Position numbers and translations under genes: made by a program | Assembly: GCA_002477945.1 (NCBI GenBank) | Contig: DLLF01000007.1 | Location: 16,169 to 39,890, forward strand | DNA length: 23,722 bases | Source of the DNA: Bacteroidales bacterium UBA7569 | GTDB lineage: Bacteria; Bacteroidota; Bacteroidia; Bacteroidales; Paludibacteraceae | Direction: 5' to 3' | The notes under the pieces: generated by a model | Seen by the model: only the letters and a program-made list of their open reading frames with translations | Told to the model about the DNA's origin: nothing | Database searches by the model: none | Shown: positions 15,967 through 22,542 of the stretch, in pieces | Layout of the letters: each line of letters opens with the position of its first letter | Numbering within the stretch: the first letter of the stretch is position 1

Positions 15967-16836
15967 TTATTGTTCTTCCCCGTCAGTGATTATTTTGGCA
16001 TCCTCAACCGGTGTGTTTTCTATCTGTTGTATTTGCCGCGCATTGAGCGGGGATATAACCGACTTCCCCAATTTCTTTTCCAGTTGTTGCCGCGCCACTC
16101 TCGCTACACCGCCGCCGTCTTGGGCAATGTTTTTGCTTTGCTGGAATGTCTGCGGATTGCGTTGGCGGGATAGTTCCCGAGTGGACGCTTCGGCTAATGT
16201 GTTCAGTGCCACCTCTACACCCGTCATATTGTCTCGCAGGCTCTGCTTGGTCAGCCCCTTGTATGTTTTATATTCACGTGTAGTCATGCCGCTCCATGCC
16301 TTGGTGAGGATATTTGTCAAGAGAGCATAGTCTTTTTCTTGGGTGATGCCCACTCGTTTCCATTCATCGGTGAGGGACTTGCGCGTCATTATGGATTTCA
16401 TACGCTCGTTTATCCACTCGTCGCTGTATCCTTGCCGGCGATAGTCCTCCACTGCCATTTGGAATGTCAGTTCTGGGTCTATCATCTGGTCAATACGCTT
16501 GCTGCCTACCTCCGCCAACCATTGTTTGAGCGGTTCGGCTTTGGGCGACGGCACAGTCTGAATGATACGCAGCAACTGCTCCATATTGGCAACATCGGTC
16601 AAACGCTTTTTGCCGTCTTGGGAAACTAATTTCAACTGTACGATTTTTTCGTACGTTTGATTTCCTTCGGCAGATAATTTGCGTTTCAAGTCGCTCCAAT
16701 ATCGTCTTGGGGTGGCACTGTCTGTCAAAACTTGTATTACATCTATAACCGAGAAATAGAATTGCTCTTCCTCTTCGTTCCATACGATACGCACCTGCGT
16801 ATTCTCGAACAACTGAATGGCTACATTATTGTCCAT
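15967..16836 (-). CDS. BRO-N / DinD-like protein (phage antirepressor type)
   Basis: The 289-residue protein begins with a BRO-N-type domain. FYFSVIDVIQVLTDSATPRRYW (27-48) is the typical opening, and KRLTDVANMEQLLRII (77-92) the later part. The central and C-terminal parts (WINERMKSI, LTKQSLRDNMTGVE, ASTRELSRQ, GGGVARVARQQLEKKLG) follow the layout of E. coli DinD, a DNA-damage-inducible protein that inhibits RecA filaments. Phage proteins of this type are often antirepressors or RecA modulators. It sits 15 nt downstream of the repressor gene, in the same direction. Because that repressor lacks a self-cleavage domain, this protein is a good candidate for the induction switch, but that is inference. 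Confidence 0.8.
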   Translation of the reverse strand: MDNNVAIQLFENTQVRIVWNEEEEQFYFSVIDVIQVLTDSATPRRYWSDLKRKLSAEGNQTYEKIVQLKLVSQDGKKRLTDVANMEQLLRIIQTVPSPKAEPLKQWLAEVGSKRIDQMIDPELTFQMAVEDYRRQGYSDEWINERMKSIMTRKSLTDEWKRVGITQEKDYALLTNILTKAWSGMTTREYKTYKGLTKQSLRDNMTGVEVALNTLAEASTRELSRQRNPQTFQQSKNIAQDGGGVARVARQQLEKKLGKSVISPLNARQIQQIENTPVEDAKIITDGEEQ

Positions 16837-16851
16837 AGCGAAAGGGATGTT

Positions 16852-17256
16852 TTATTGCTTCAAATAATCAATAAGGTCGGCATTCTGCTTGATGATAGCA
16901 GCCAATGCTTCCTCTTTGCTCATACGGGGTAGCGTCTGTTCCTGCTTGGTAACGATAGTCTGCGTTCCCGAACCTATATTTGTATTGTGATGCCCCATGT
17001 TGGAATTGTTTATCACAATGTTTTCCGACTTGCCATCCGCCGTGATTAGCATATCACCCGTACCGCGAAGCAACCACTCCGCAGAAACCTGCGGATACAG
17101 TTGGCAAAACTTAATCACAATCGATACATTCAAATCCGAAGCCATCGCCTCGCCGACAAAGTTCGACTTCGATATACCCAACTGCCGGGCTATCTCAGCT
17201 TTTGTAAGTCCAACAGATTGAACAAAGAACAGAATTTTTTCCTTTACATTCTCCAT
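16852..17256 (-). CDS. CI-like phage repressor (short form)
   Basis: The 134-residue protein has a helix-turn-helix DNA-binding domain (about 1-60: LTKAEIARQLGISKSNFVGEA is the HTH) ending in VSAEWLLRGTGDM (about 57-69), a hallmark of Bacteroidetes phage repressors. A polar linker with NIVINNSNMGHHNTNIGSG and a C-terminal helix (EEALAAIIKQNADLIDYLKQ), probably for dimerisation, follow. It lacks the S24 peptidase domain of lambda-type repressors, so RecA-driven self-cleavage is not expected. It is the first gene of the leftward block. An operator-like palindrome lies 18 nt upstream of its start and would let it control both itself and the rightward genes. Confidence 0.85.
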   Translation of the reverse strand: MENVKEKILFFVQSVGLTKAEIARQLGISKSNFVGEAMASDLNVSIVIKFCQLYPQVSAEWLLRGTGDMLITADGKSENIVINNSNMGHHNTNIGSGTQTIVTKQEQTLPRMSKEEALAAIIKQNADLIDYLKQ

Positions 17257-17274
17257 AATTCAGTATGTTTTACC

Positions 17275-17302
17275 ATAAAAGTGCATAAAAATGAACTTTT
17301 AT
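17275..17302. promoter_or_regulatory. Palindromic repressor operator candidate
   Basis: ATAAAAGTGCAT (17275-17286) and ATGAACTTTTAT (17291-17302) pair in 11 of 12 positions around an AAAA centre. The 28-bp palindrome sits in the divergent control region. It overlaps the expected -33 position of the rightward promoter (about 17299-17302) and lies just upstream of the repressor gene. Binding would block rightward early transcription. Confidence 0.6.
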
Positions 17303-17322
17303 CGTTCAAAAAAATGGTGTAC

Positions 17323-17330
17323 TATCTTTG
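17323..17330 (+). promoter_or_regulatory. -7 box of the rightward early promoter
   Basis: TATCTTTG followed by C matches the Bacteroidetes -7 element. The -33 region (about 17299-17302) is non-consensus and falls inside the operator palindrome. Transcription would start near 17337, about 100 nt before the first rightward gene. Confidence 0.6.
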
Positions 17331-17439
17331 CACCCATAAACGAAAAGTAAACGGAGCGCAACAGCAAAAAAAACAGCGGCAAAGATACTGAATAATAACG
17401 ACAGGGACAAATAAAAACCAACTCGAAACAATAAATACT

Positions 17440-17661
17440 ATGTACAACAAAGATTTCAATTGCATGGCAGACGAAGAAATAGAACTCTTCGGAAAACAAC
17501 TCCACGCTGCACTTAGAACAATCAGACAGGCAACAAGTCGAATGTCAAAAATGACGAGAAGAGTAGATAAGAACGAGTTGTATTCCAAACTACTCCAAAT
17601 GAGCATTGATACAGACATAGAAATTACAGCAAGAAAGAAACATGGTAATGAAAGCATTTAG
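17440..17661 (+). CDS. Small phage protein, function unknown
   Basis: This 73-residue protein is the first gene of the rightward early block. It is charged and predicted to be helical (DEEIELFGKQLHAALRTIR, then a basic region and a C-terminal ARKKHGN). No family is recognised. An internal ATG at 17464 (MADEEIE) could be the real start. It overlaps the next small gene by 20 bp. Its place directly after the early promoter would suit a regulator or an anti-host factor. Confidence 0.6.
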   Translation: MYNKDFNCMADEEIELFGKQLHAALRTIRQATSRMSKMTRRVDKNELYSKLLQMSIDTDIEITARKKHGNESI

Positions 17662-17803
17662 AACACAACCAAGAGTGTCGCGTGAACGCGCAATAACTAT
17701 AGCAGCCAACCACAACTGTGTATCAAGAGAAATTGCAGCACACTACACTGACAGTGAGCTGCGAGAAGTCCTGCATCAATTAAAACTCAAAGCCAATTTT
17801 TGA
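17642..17803 (+). CDS. Small phage protein of 53 residues
   Basis: A short frame runs from ATG 17642 to TGA 17801-17803. It encodes MVMKAFRTQPRVSRERA..., followed by ITIAANHNCVSREIAAHY and ELREVLHQLKLKANF. It is basic and helical. The middle (NHNCVSREIAAHYTDSEL) faintly resembles a helix-turn-helix, but this is weak. A second ATG at 17648 is in frame. Its fit between overlapping neighbours (20-bp overlap before, 1-base gap after) supports it being real. Confidence 0.55.
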   Translation: MVMKAFRTQPRVSRERAITIAANHNCVSREIAAHYTDSELREVLHQLKLKANF

Positions 17804-17804
17804 T

Positions 17805-18029
17805 ATGAACCCCGTCAAACAGAAATTCTACACCCGCACGACCATTGTTGCCATGCTCGGCACCATCGGTCTCATCGCCCTCACCGGCGAACCTGCCGAG
17901 GACGCACCGTTCCTTGCCACTTTTGCCTGCCAAGTAGCCGTATGGGCTGCCACATGGCTTGCCGCCTACGCTCTTGCCAAACGCTGGCACATCACCGAGA
18001 TTATCAACCGACTGAATCAAAAACAATAG
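17805..18029 (+). CDS. Small membrane protein
   Basis: This 74-residue protein has two hydrophobic helices, about 13-28 (TIVAMLGTIGLIALTG) and 36-58 (FLATFACQVAVWAATW...), and short charged ends. It is probably a two-pass inner-membrane protein. No catalytic motif is visible. Small membrane proteins at this place in phages sometimes serve in superinfection exclusion or membrane anchoring; nothing here proves it. It starts one base after the previous gene's stop. Confidence 0.65.
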   Translation: MNPVKQKFYTRTTIVAMLGTIGLIALTGEPAEDAPFLATFACQVAVWAATWLAAYALAKRWHITEIINRLNQKQ

Positions 18030-18033
18030 CAAT

Positions 18034-18288
18034 ATGGAATCCATTCAACAACTGCGCGAACTCCGCGCCAACCTGCCCAAAGGCAAGAAAGACCCATGGT
18101 TCGCTTGCTGCAAAAACAAGCGTGTCCTCCTCGGTCGTGCGCTGCACAAGGCAGACCTCTCCGACCTCACCGCGGGCGAGAAAGCCGTCATCGAGGAATG
18201 GCTTGCCTATATCCCGCAAGTAAAACGGGAAATCAATCTCGCCAATCGGAAACTGGAACGTACCATCGCCAAAATCGCACAACCATGA
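18034..18288 (+). CDS. Small phage protein, function unknown
   Basis: An 84-residue, basic, helical protein: ELRANLPKGKKDPWFACCKNK near the start, then a helical DLSDLTAGEKAVIEEWLAYI and a Lys/Arg-rich end. No family is recognised. It starts 4 nt after the membrane protein. Its stop overlaps the ATG of the next gene (ATGA), so the two are probably translationally coupled. Confidence 0.65.
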   Translation: MESIQQLRELRANLPKGKKDPWFACCKNKRVLLGRALHKADLSDLTAGEKAVIEEWLAYIPQVKREINLANRKLERTIAKIAQP

Positions 18289-18644
18289 CACCCCTACAGC
18301 AACTTGCCGAGACCCGAACCATGGTACTCATTGACAGCCAGACGCTCCTCCAATATCTCCACGACGACCGCGAGGAGACATTCATGGAGGGCGTGCGAGA
18401 GGGACGCTACCAAGCCGAACTTGCCGCCAAAGCCTCTGCCGAAGAACCATACACCAAGAAAGGGGCTGCCAAGGCTCTCGGACTATCCGAGGGGACAGTC
18501 GACAACCTCCGCCGGCGCGGCTTCATCGAGGCCTACGAGTACGCAGGACAAGTGCGTATCGAGCGTAGCGAGATAGAACGCTTCAAACGCAACCACAAGA
18601 ACCTTTACAAACGAATGTATAACTGTAATCATCCCGACAAATGA
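18285..18644 (+). CDS. Excisionase-like helix-turn-helix protein
   Basis: The 119-residue protein has an N-terminal helical region (1-50) and a helix-turn-helix_17 / excisionase-type DNA-binding domain at about 58-106. YTKKGAAKALGLSEGTVDNL is the winged-helix core, and VRIERSEIERFKR is its end. Such proteins bind DNA as excisionases or transcription regulators. I place the start at ATG 18285, which overlaps the previous stop; an in-frame longer version from 18096 would run through the preceding gene and is not credible. Its stop overlaps the ATPase start (ATGA). It could direct excision together with the integrase, or control the early operon. Confidence 0.75.
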   Translation: MTPLQQLAETRTMVLIDSQTLLQYLHDDREETFMEGVREGRYQAELAAKASAEEPYTKKGAAKALGLSEGTVDNLRRRGFIEAYEYAGQVRIERSEIERFKRNHKNLYKRMYNCNHPDK

Positions 18645-20635
18645 AAACAATCCGACTTCTCCGCATGGAACTGCGGAACTTTAAGGGTGTCTCCCAAGCC
18701 GAGTACGACTTCGGCGACCGCACCGACATCAGTGGCGGCAACGGCACAGGCAAATCGACGATCTTCGAGGCGTACCTGTGGTGTCTTTTCGACAAGAACC
18801 CCGCGGGCAACACTCCCAAGGTGCAACCCTACGACACTGCCAACGAAATCAAACACCAACTCACCACCTCCGTCCGCCTTTACCTCGAACTCGACGGCAA
18901 TCCCCTCATCGCGGAACGCACACTCAAAGAGGAATGGGTCAAACCACGTGGCACAACCGAACTTGTCTGTAAAGGCACAAAGAGCGAGTACGCCGTCAAC
19001 GAGGTGCCAATGAGCAAAGCGCAGTACAACGCCAAACTTGCGGACATTCTGCCACTCGACAAATGGTTTATCCTCTCCTCTATCGGTATCATACCCGCTA
19101 TGGAGCAGAAGACCTGCCGCGCAGCCCTGCAAGCCATTGCACCCGCCATTGACGAGCAGACCCTCGCACAGCCGTTCCCTGCAGTAGTGGACGCGCTCAC
19201 CCGCGGACTGAACATCGACGAACTCCAAGCCACCACCAAGCAGACCAAGTCTCGTGCCAAGACCGAACTCGACGGCATACCCGCCGCCCTCGAAGCACAA
19301 GACCGCCTGCGCGTGGAAGACGACTTTGCCGCTGTTGAAACACATCTTGCCGAGACCAAGGCGGACATCGCTGCCTGCCAAGCCGAACTCGAGCAACTGC
19401 AAACGCTGGGAGACGATGCGACACGCGTTGCCAAGCAGCAGGAGATAGCCAACCTCCGCACCGACCTCGCTCGTCTCAACGCCCAAATCAGCGAGTACGA
19501 GACTCACGCACAGACAGCATACACCACCGCCCGCGCCAAGTACGAACAACAGTTGCAGACCCTCGCTGCCGAGTCGCAAGGTATCTCGCAGCGCACCATG
19601 GTCTCCCAGCAATCTGCCAAGCGTTACCTCGCACTCATCGACGACGAGAAGAAACGCATTGCCGCCCTCCGCGACCAGTGGACTGCCAAGAACGCCGAGA
19701 CCTACGAAGCCCCCGAACTGCAGACCGTCTGCCCTACCTGCGGACAACCGCTACCCGGCGAGCGCATAGCCGAAGCACTCACCAAAGCAATGCAGGCGTG
19801 GAACGCCGACAAGGTCAAAGCCCTGCAAGCCATACAGCACGAAGCAGAGGAATGCAAGGCGCGTATTGCCGACTACAATACAGCCAACGCACAAGCCGTC
19901 GAGCGCGACAAAGCCGACATAGACCGCGCACAAGCCATTGCCGATGAGGTCAAAGAGATACAACAGGCTCTCGACAATCTCTGCACACCCGCTGCAGCCC
20001 TCAACCAAGACGATGAATACCAAGCCCTCATTGCCAAGAAACAGGACATCGAACAGCAACTGACACAGGCAACCACCGGTGATATGGACGCATCGTCTGC
20101 GGAAAATGAGCAACAAATCGCATATATAAAGCATACCCTCTCTGCTCTCTTCGAAGAGCGTGAAGACCTGCTCCGCCGCCTTGCCGCCCGCGACACCAAC
20201 CGCCGTATCGACGAGGAACGCGCACGCCTTGAGGAGCGGCAGCGTACCCTTGCCGACACCGTGGCACAAGCCGAGGGCGTGGAGCAGCAAATCCTTGCCT
20301 ACCGCAAAGCCAAAATTATGGCAGTCGAAAACGGCGTGTCCTCGCTCTTCACTATGGTGCGCTGGAAAATGTACGAACCCAATGTAACCAACGACGGAGA
20401 GAAAGAGATATGCCAAGCCATTATCAACGGTGTACCATACGACCAGCAGAACCGCGCCACGCAGGTGAACGCCGCTATCGACATCGTCAACGGTTTCGCC
20501 CGCGCCTACGAGGTCAGTCTGCCACTCTTCGTCGATAACGCCGAGTCCGTTACCGACATAATCCAAACAAACGGACAATGCATCACCATGACGGTCGTCA
20601 AAGGCGAACCTCTTACTCTGAACTCTAAACTCTAA
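18641..20635 (+). CDS. SbcC/Rad50-like AAA ATPase with zinc hook
   Basis: The 664-residue protein is built like a small SMC-type DNA-repair ATPase. The N-terminal head has the Walker A motif GGNGTGKST (32-40). Two coiled-coil arms (about 200-350 and 375-560) flank a hook with Cys364 and Cys367 (CPTCGQPLPG). The C-terminal head carries a Walker B-like LPLFVDNAES (627-636; Asp632, Glu635). Rad50/SbcC dimerise through the hook and drive a nuclease (Mre11/SbcD) along DNA. No SbcD partner is visible here; RecT and an MBL-fold protein follow instead. Its last residues (LNSKL) and stop codon are encoded by a heptamer repeat array. It is cytosolic and probably acts in phage recombination or end processing. 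Confidence 0.88.
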   Translation: MKTIRLLRMELRNFKGVSQAEYDFGDRTDISGGNGTGKSTIFEAYLWCLFDKNPAGNTPKVQPYDTANEIKHQLTTSVRLYLELDGNPLIAERTLKEEWVKPRGTTELVCKGTKSEYAVNEVPMSKAQYNAKLADILPLDKWFILSSIGIIPAMEQKTCRAALQAIAPAIDEQTLAQPFPAVVDALTRGLNIDELQATTKQTKSRAKTELDGIPAALEAQDRLRVEDDFAAVETHLAETKADIAACQAELEQLQTLGDDATRVAKQQEIANLRTDLARLNAQISEYETHAQTAYTTARAKYEQQLQTLAAESQGISQRTMVSQQSAKRYLALIDDEKKRIAALRDQWTAKNAETYEAPELQTVCPTCGQPLPGERIAEALTKAMQAWNADKVKALQAIQHEAEECKARIADYNTANAQAVERDKADIDRAQAIADEVKEIQQALDNLCTPAAALNQDDEYQALIAKKQDIEQQLTQATTGDMDASSAENEQQIAYIKHTLSALFEEREDLLRRLAARDTNRRIDEERARLEERQRTLADTVAQAEGVEQQILAYRKAKIMAVENGVSSLFTMVRWKMYEPNVTNDGEKEICQAIINGVPYDQQNRATQVNAAIDIVNGFARAYEVSLPLFVDNAESVTDIIQTNGQCITMTVVKGEPLTLNSKL

Positions 20636-20670
20636 ACTCTAATCTCTAATCTCTAATCTCTAAACTCTAA
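20615..20670 (+). repeat. Array of eight 7-bp repeats (ACTCTAA/TCTCTAA)
   Basis: Eight head-to-tail heptamers: ACTCTGA, three ACTCTAA (20622-20642), three TCTCTAA (20643-20663), and ACTCTAA (20664-20670). They span the 3' end of the ATPase gene, which gives its last five codons and TAA stop (20633-20635), and fill the gap to the RecT start at 20676. A 7-bp unit containing TAA places a stop in every frame within 21 bp. Confidence 0.9.
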
Positions 20671-20675
20671 AAATT

Positions 20676-21650
20676 ATGGCAGAAAATACATTAACCAAAA
20701 TCCGCACCGACATCAATGGTGCAGCATCGCAGGACTATCTGCGCAAAGTATTGGGAGCGAAAGCCCCGCAGTTCACGACCTCTCTCCTCTCTATCGTGGG
20801 TGGCAACCCGCAGTTGCAGGAGTGCACCACCTCCTCACTGATGAACACGGCAATGAAAGCCGTATCGCTCGACTTGCCGCTCGACCAGAACCTCGGCTTT
20901 GCATACGCCATTGCCTACGACAACAGCAAGAAGCGCAAGAACGAGAAAGGCGAGTGGGTCACCGACGACAAAGTCATGGAGGCGCAGTTCCAAATCGGAT
21001 ACAAAGGCTTCATCCAACTCGCTATCCGCTCAGGGCAGTTCAAGACTATCAACGTCCGCGATGTCAAAGAGGGAGAGATAACCGGCGAGGACTTTATGTC
21101 CGGCACGCTCCGCTTCAAGTCCCTGCCTGCTGCCGAGCGTATCAACGCCGCCACCGTCGGCTACGTGGCATACTTCGAACTCAACAACGGCTTCTACAAG
21201 ATGCTCTACATGACCAACGAGGAACTCCTCGCACACGCAGCGGCATTCTCCGCCTCCTACAAGAACGACATCGAGGGACGCAGGAAATACGGCACACGCC
21301 ACAAAGACAAGAGCCTGTGGGCAACCAACATCGACGCTATGGCGAAGAAGACCGTCCTCAAACTCCTGCTCTCTAAGTACGCGCCCATGTCTATCCAGAT
21401 GCAGGACGCTATCAAGTCCGACCAAGCGGTCATCAACGCCGACGGCAGCCAACGCTATGTGGATAACAGCGAGCAGCGCAGTATCGAAGATGCCAACGCT
21501 GAGGAGGTTGCAGCCAACGCCAACACCGAAGACCTCCCCGAGGAAGACGAACCCAAACAACGCGCAGCCACCAACGTGAGCGGCAGCGAACCGCAAACGC
21601 AAGCGAGCCAACAACGCGAAGCCGAAATGCCCGATGTGTTCAATGTGTAA
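20676..21650 (+). CDS. recT: RecT-family single-strand annealing protein
   Basis: RecT coats single-stranded DNA and anneals complementary strands during phage recombination and replication. The 324-residue protein has the conserved core MNTAMKAVSLDLPLDQNLGFAYAIAYD (about 56-82), QFQIGYKGFIQLAIRSG (about 104-120) and the later WATNIDAMAKKTVLKLLL (about 215-232). The C-terminal 80 residues are an acidic, low-complexity tail (EEVAANANTEDLPEEDEP), probably a flexible docking site for a partner nuclease or SSB. Length is slightly above the usual 270-300. It follows the SbcC-like ATPase after a 40-bp repeat-filled gap and precedes an MBL-fold gene, so the three form a recombination module. Confidence 0.95.
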   Translation: MAENTLTKIRTDINGAASQDYLRKVLGAKAPQFTTSLLSIVGGNPQLQECTTSSLMNTAMKAVSLDLPLDQNLGFAYAIAYDNSKKRKNEKGEWVTDDKVMEAQFQIGYKGFIQLAIRSGQFKTINVRDVKEGEITGEDFMSGTLRFKSLPAAERINAATVGYVAYFELNNGFYKMLYMTNEELLAHAAAFSASYKNDIEGRRKYGTRHKDKSLWATNIDAMAKKTVLKLLLSKYAPMSIQMQDAIKSDQAVINADGSQRYVDNSEQRSIEDANAEEVAANANTEDLPEEDEPKQRAATNVSGSEPQTQASQQREAEMPDVFNV

Positions 21651-21673
21651 AGTGTTCCACTCTGTAAGGTAAG

Positions 21674-21699
21674 CCCCTCCCTTGGAGGGGTTGGGGAGG
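21674..21699. repeat. REP-like palindrome in the leader of the MBL gene
   Basis: CCCCTCC (21674-21680) pairs with GGAGGGG (21684-21690) around a 3-base loop. A second option pairs CCTCCC (21676-21681) with GGGAGG (21694-21699). This GC-rich word resembles an intergenic repeat that I recall as scattered in many Bacteroidetes genomes. It lies 7 bp before the start of the MBL-fold gene and 23 bp after the recT stop. It could act as a processing or attenuation hairpin between the two genes. Confidence 0.6.
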
Positions 21700-21706
21700 T
21701 CGGTCT

Positions 21707-22438
21707 ATGTTATTGACGGTCTTAAATAGCGGCTCAATGGGCAACGGGTATGTCCTGTCAAGCGGTACGGAAGCACTCGTTCTTGAGTGCGGTGTGCCGC
21801 GGCAGGACTGCCTTGCCGCCCTCGGCTGGCGTACAAGCCACGCGGCAGGCTGCCTGCTCACCCACGAACACGGCGACCACGCCAAGTACGTGCGCGACTA
21901 CGCCCAACTGATGCCGGTCTATACCTCCCGCGGCACAGCCGAAGCATTAGGGCAGGAGCGTCTGCATATACTCGAACCGCTGCGCACAGTACACCTCGGC
22001 GGTTTCTCCGTCCGACCAATCCCCGCCCAACACGATGCCGCCGAGCCTTTCGCCTATCTCATAGACCACCATGACATAGGTCGCCTGCTCTTTGCCACCG
22101 ACACCTACTATCTCCGCTATCGCATTCCCTGTCTCAACCACCTCATGGTGGAGTGCAACTACTCGCTGCCTATCCTCAATGCGAACATCGAAGCGGGACT
22201 GGTACCTGCCGCCCTCAAGGAGCGCACACTCAACAGCCACATGTCTCTCGAACACCTGTGCGAAATGCTTGCCGCCAACGACCTTACGCACGTGGCACAG
22301 ATAGTACTTATCCATTTGTCCGCCCGAAATGCCGACAAATCTGCGTTCTGCCGCGAGATAATCGCCGCCACGGGCAAACCCACCATCGCTGCCACAAAAG
22401 GGCTGCAAATCGAACTTTCACCCATCGCACCATTCTGA
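21707..22438 (+). CDS. MBL-fold metallo-hydrolase, likely phage DNA-processing enzyme
   Basis: The 243-residue protein is a metallo-beta-lactamase-fold enzyme of the YycJ/RNase Z-like type. It has the metal motif HEHGDH (53-58), a probable ligand H109 (PAQHD), the bridging D132 (ATDTYY) and a late H203 (LIHLSARN). The opening LNSGSMGNGYVL is typical of the family. Such proteins usually hydrolyse phosphodiester bonds. MBL-fold genes lie next to recT in many phages, so a nuclease that prepares single strands for RecT is a reasonable guess. The start ATG lies 7 bp after a REP-like palindrome. Confidence 0.85.
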   Translation: MLLTVLNSGSMGNGYVLSSGTEALVLECGVPRQDCLAALGWRTSHAAGCLLTHEHGDHAKYVRDYAQLMPVYTSRGTAEALGQERLHILEPLRTVHLGGFSVRPIPAQHDAAEPFAYLIDHHDIGRLLFATDTYYLRYRIPCLNHLMVECNYSLPILNANIEAGLVPAALKERTLNSHMSLEHLCEMLAANDLTHVAQIVLIHLSARNADKSAFCREIIAATGKPTIAATKGLQIELSPIAPF

Positions 22439-22440
22439 CA

Positions 22441-22530
22441 ATGAAAAAAGAAGAATACCAAAAGAACCTCTCAAGCACCTCTCGTCGAGACCTGAACGAC
22501 TCCTCAACGAGAGGTGAGTTGACAAAATAA
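22441..22530 (+). CDS. Possible 29-residue peptide encoded across a palindromic repeat
   Basis: An ATG two bases after the MBL stop opens 29 codons (MKKEEYQKNLSS..., ending RGELTK) and closes 12 bp before the DUF6291 start. The frame runs through the whole palindromic repeat at 22466-22516. It may be a true micropeptide or just chance openness of a repeat. There is no homology that I recognise. Confidence 0.25.
   Translation: MKKEEYQKNLSSTSRRDLNDSSTRGELTK
22466..22516. repeat. Palindromic dispersed repeat inside the element
   Basis: CACCTCTCGT (22476-22485) and ACGAGAGGTG (22507-22516) form a perfect 10-bp inverted repeat. The left arm continues as ACCTCTCGTCGAGACCTGAA (22477-22496), close to ACCCCTCATCGAGACCTGAA near the tRNA (13418-13437). 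A partial copy, ACCTCTCAAGC, precedes it (22466-22476). It fills most of the space between the MBL and DUF6291 genes. Confidence 0.65.
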
Positions 22531-22542
22531 GAAAACAAAACT

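Noticed and set aside
18096..18284. Longer start for the excisionase-like gene
   Set aside because: It would overlap almost the whole preceding 84-codon gene; the ATG at 18285 with ATGA coupling is far more natural.
18629..20578. Long antisense reading frames opposite the ATPase gene (and similarly opposite the DUF6291 gene, 22570-23679)
   Set aside because: They mirror G+C-rich, codon-biased genes on the plus strand and show no domain motifs. The plus-strand proteins have clear motifs throughout.
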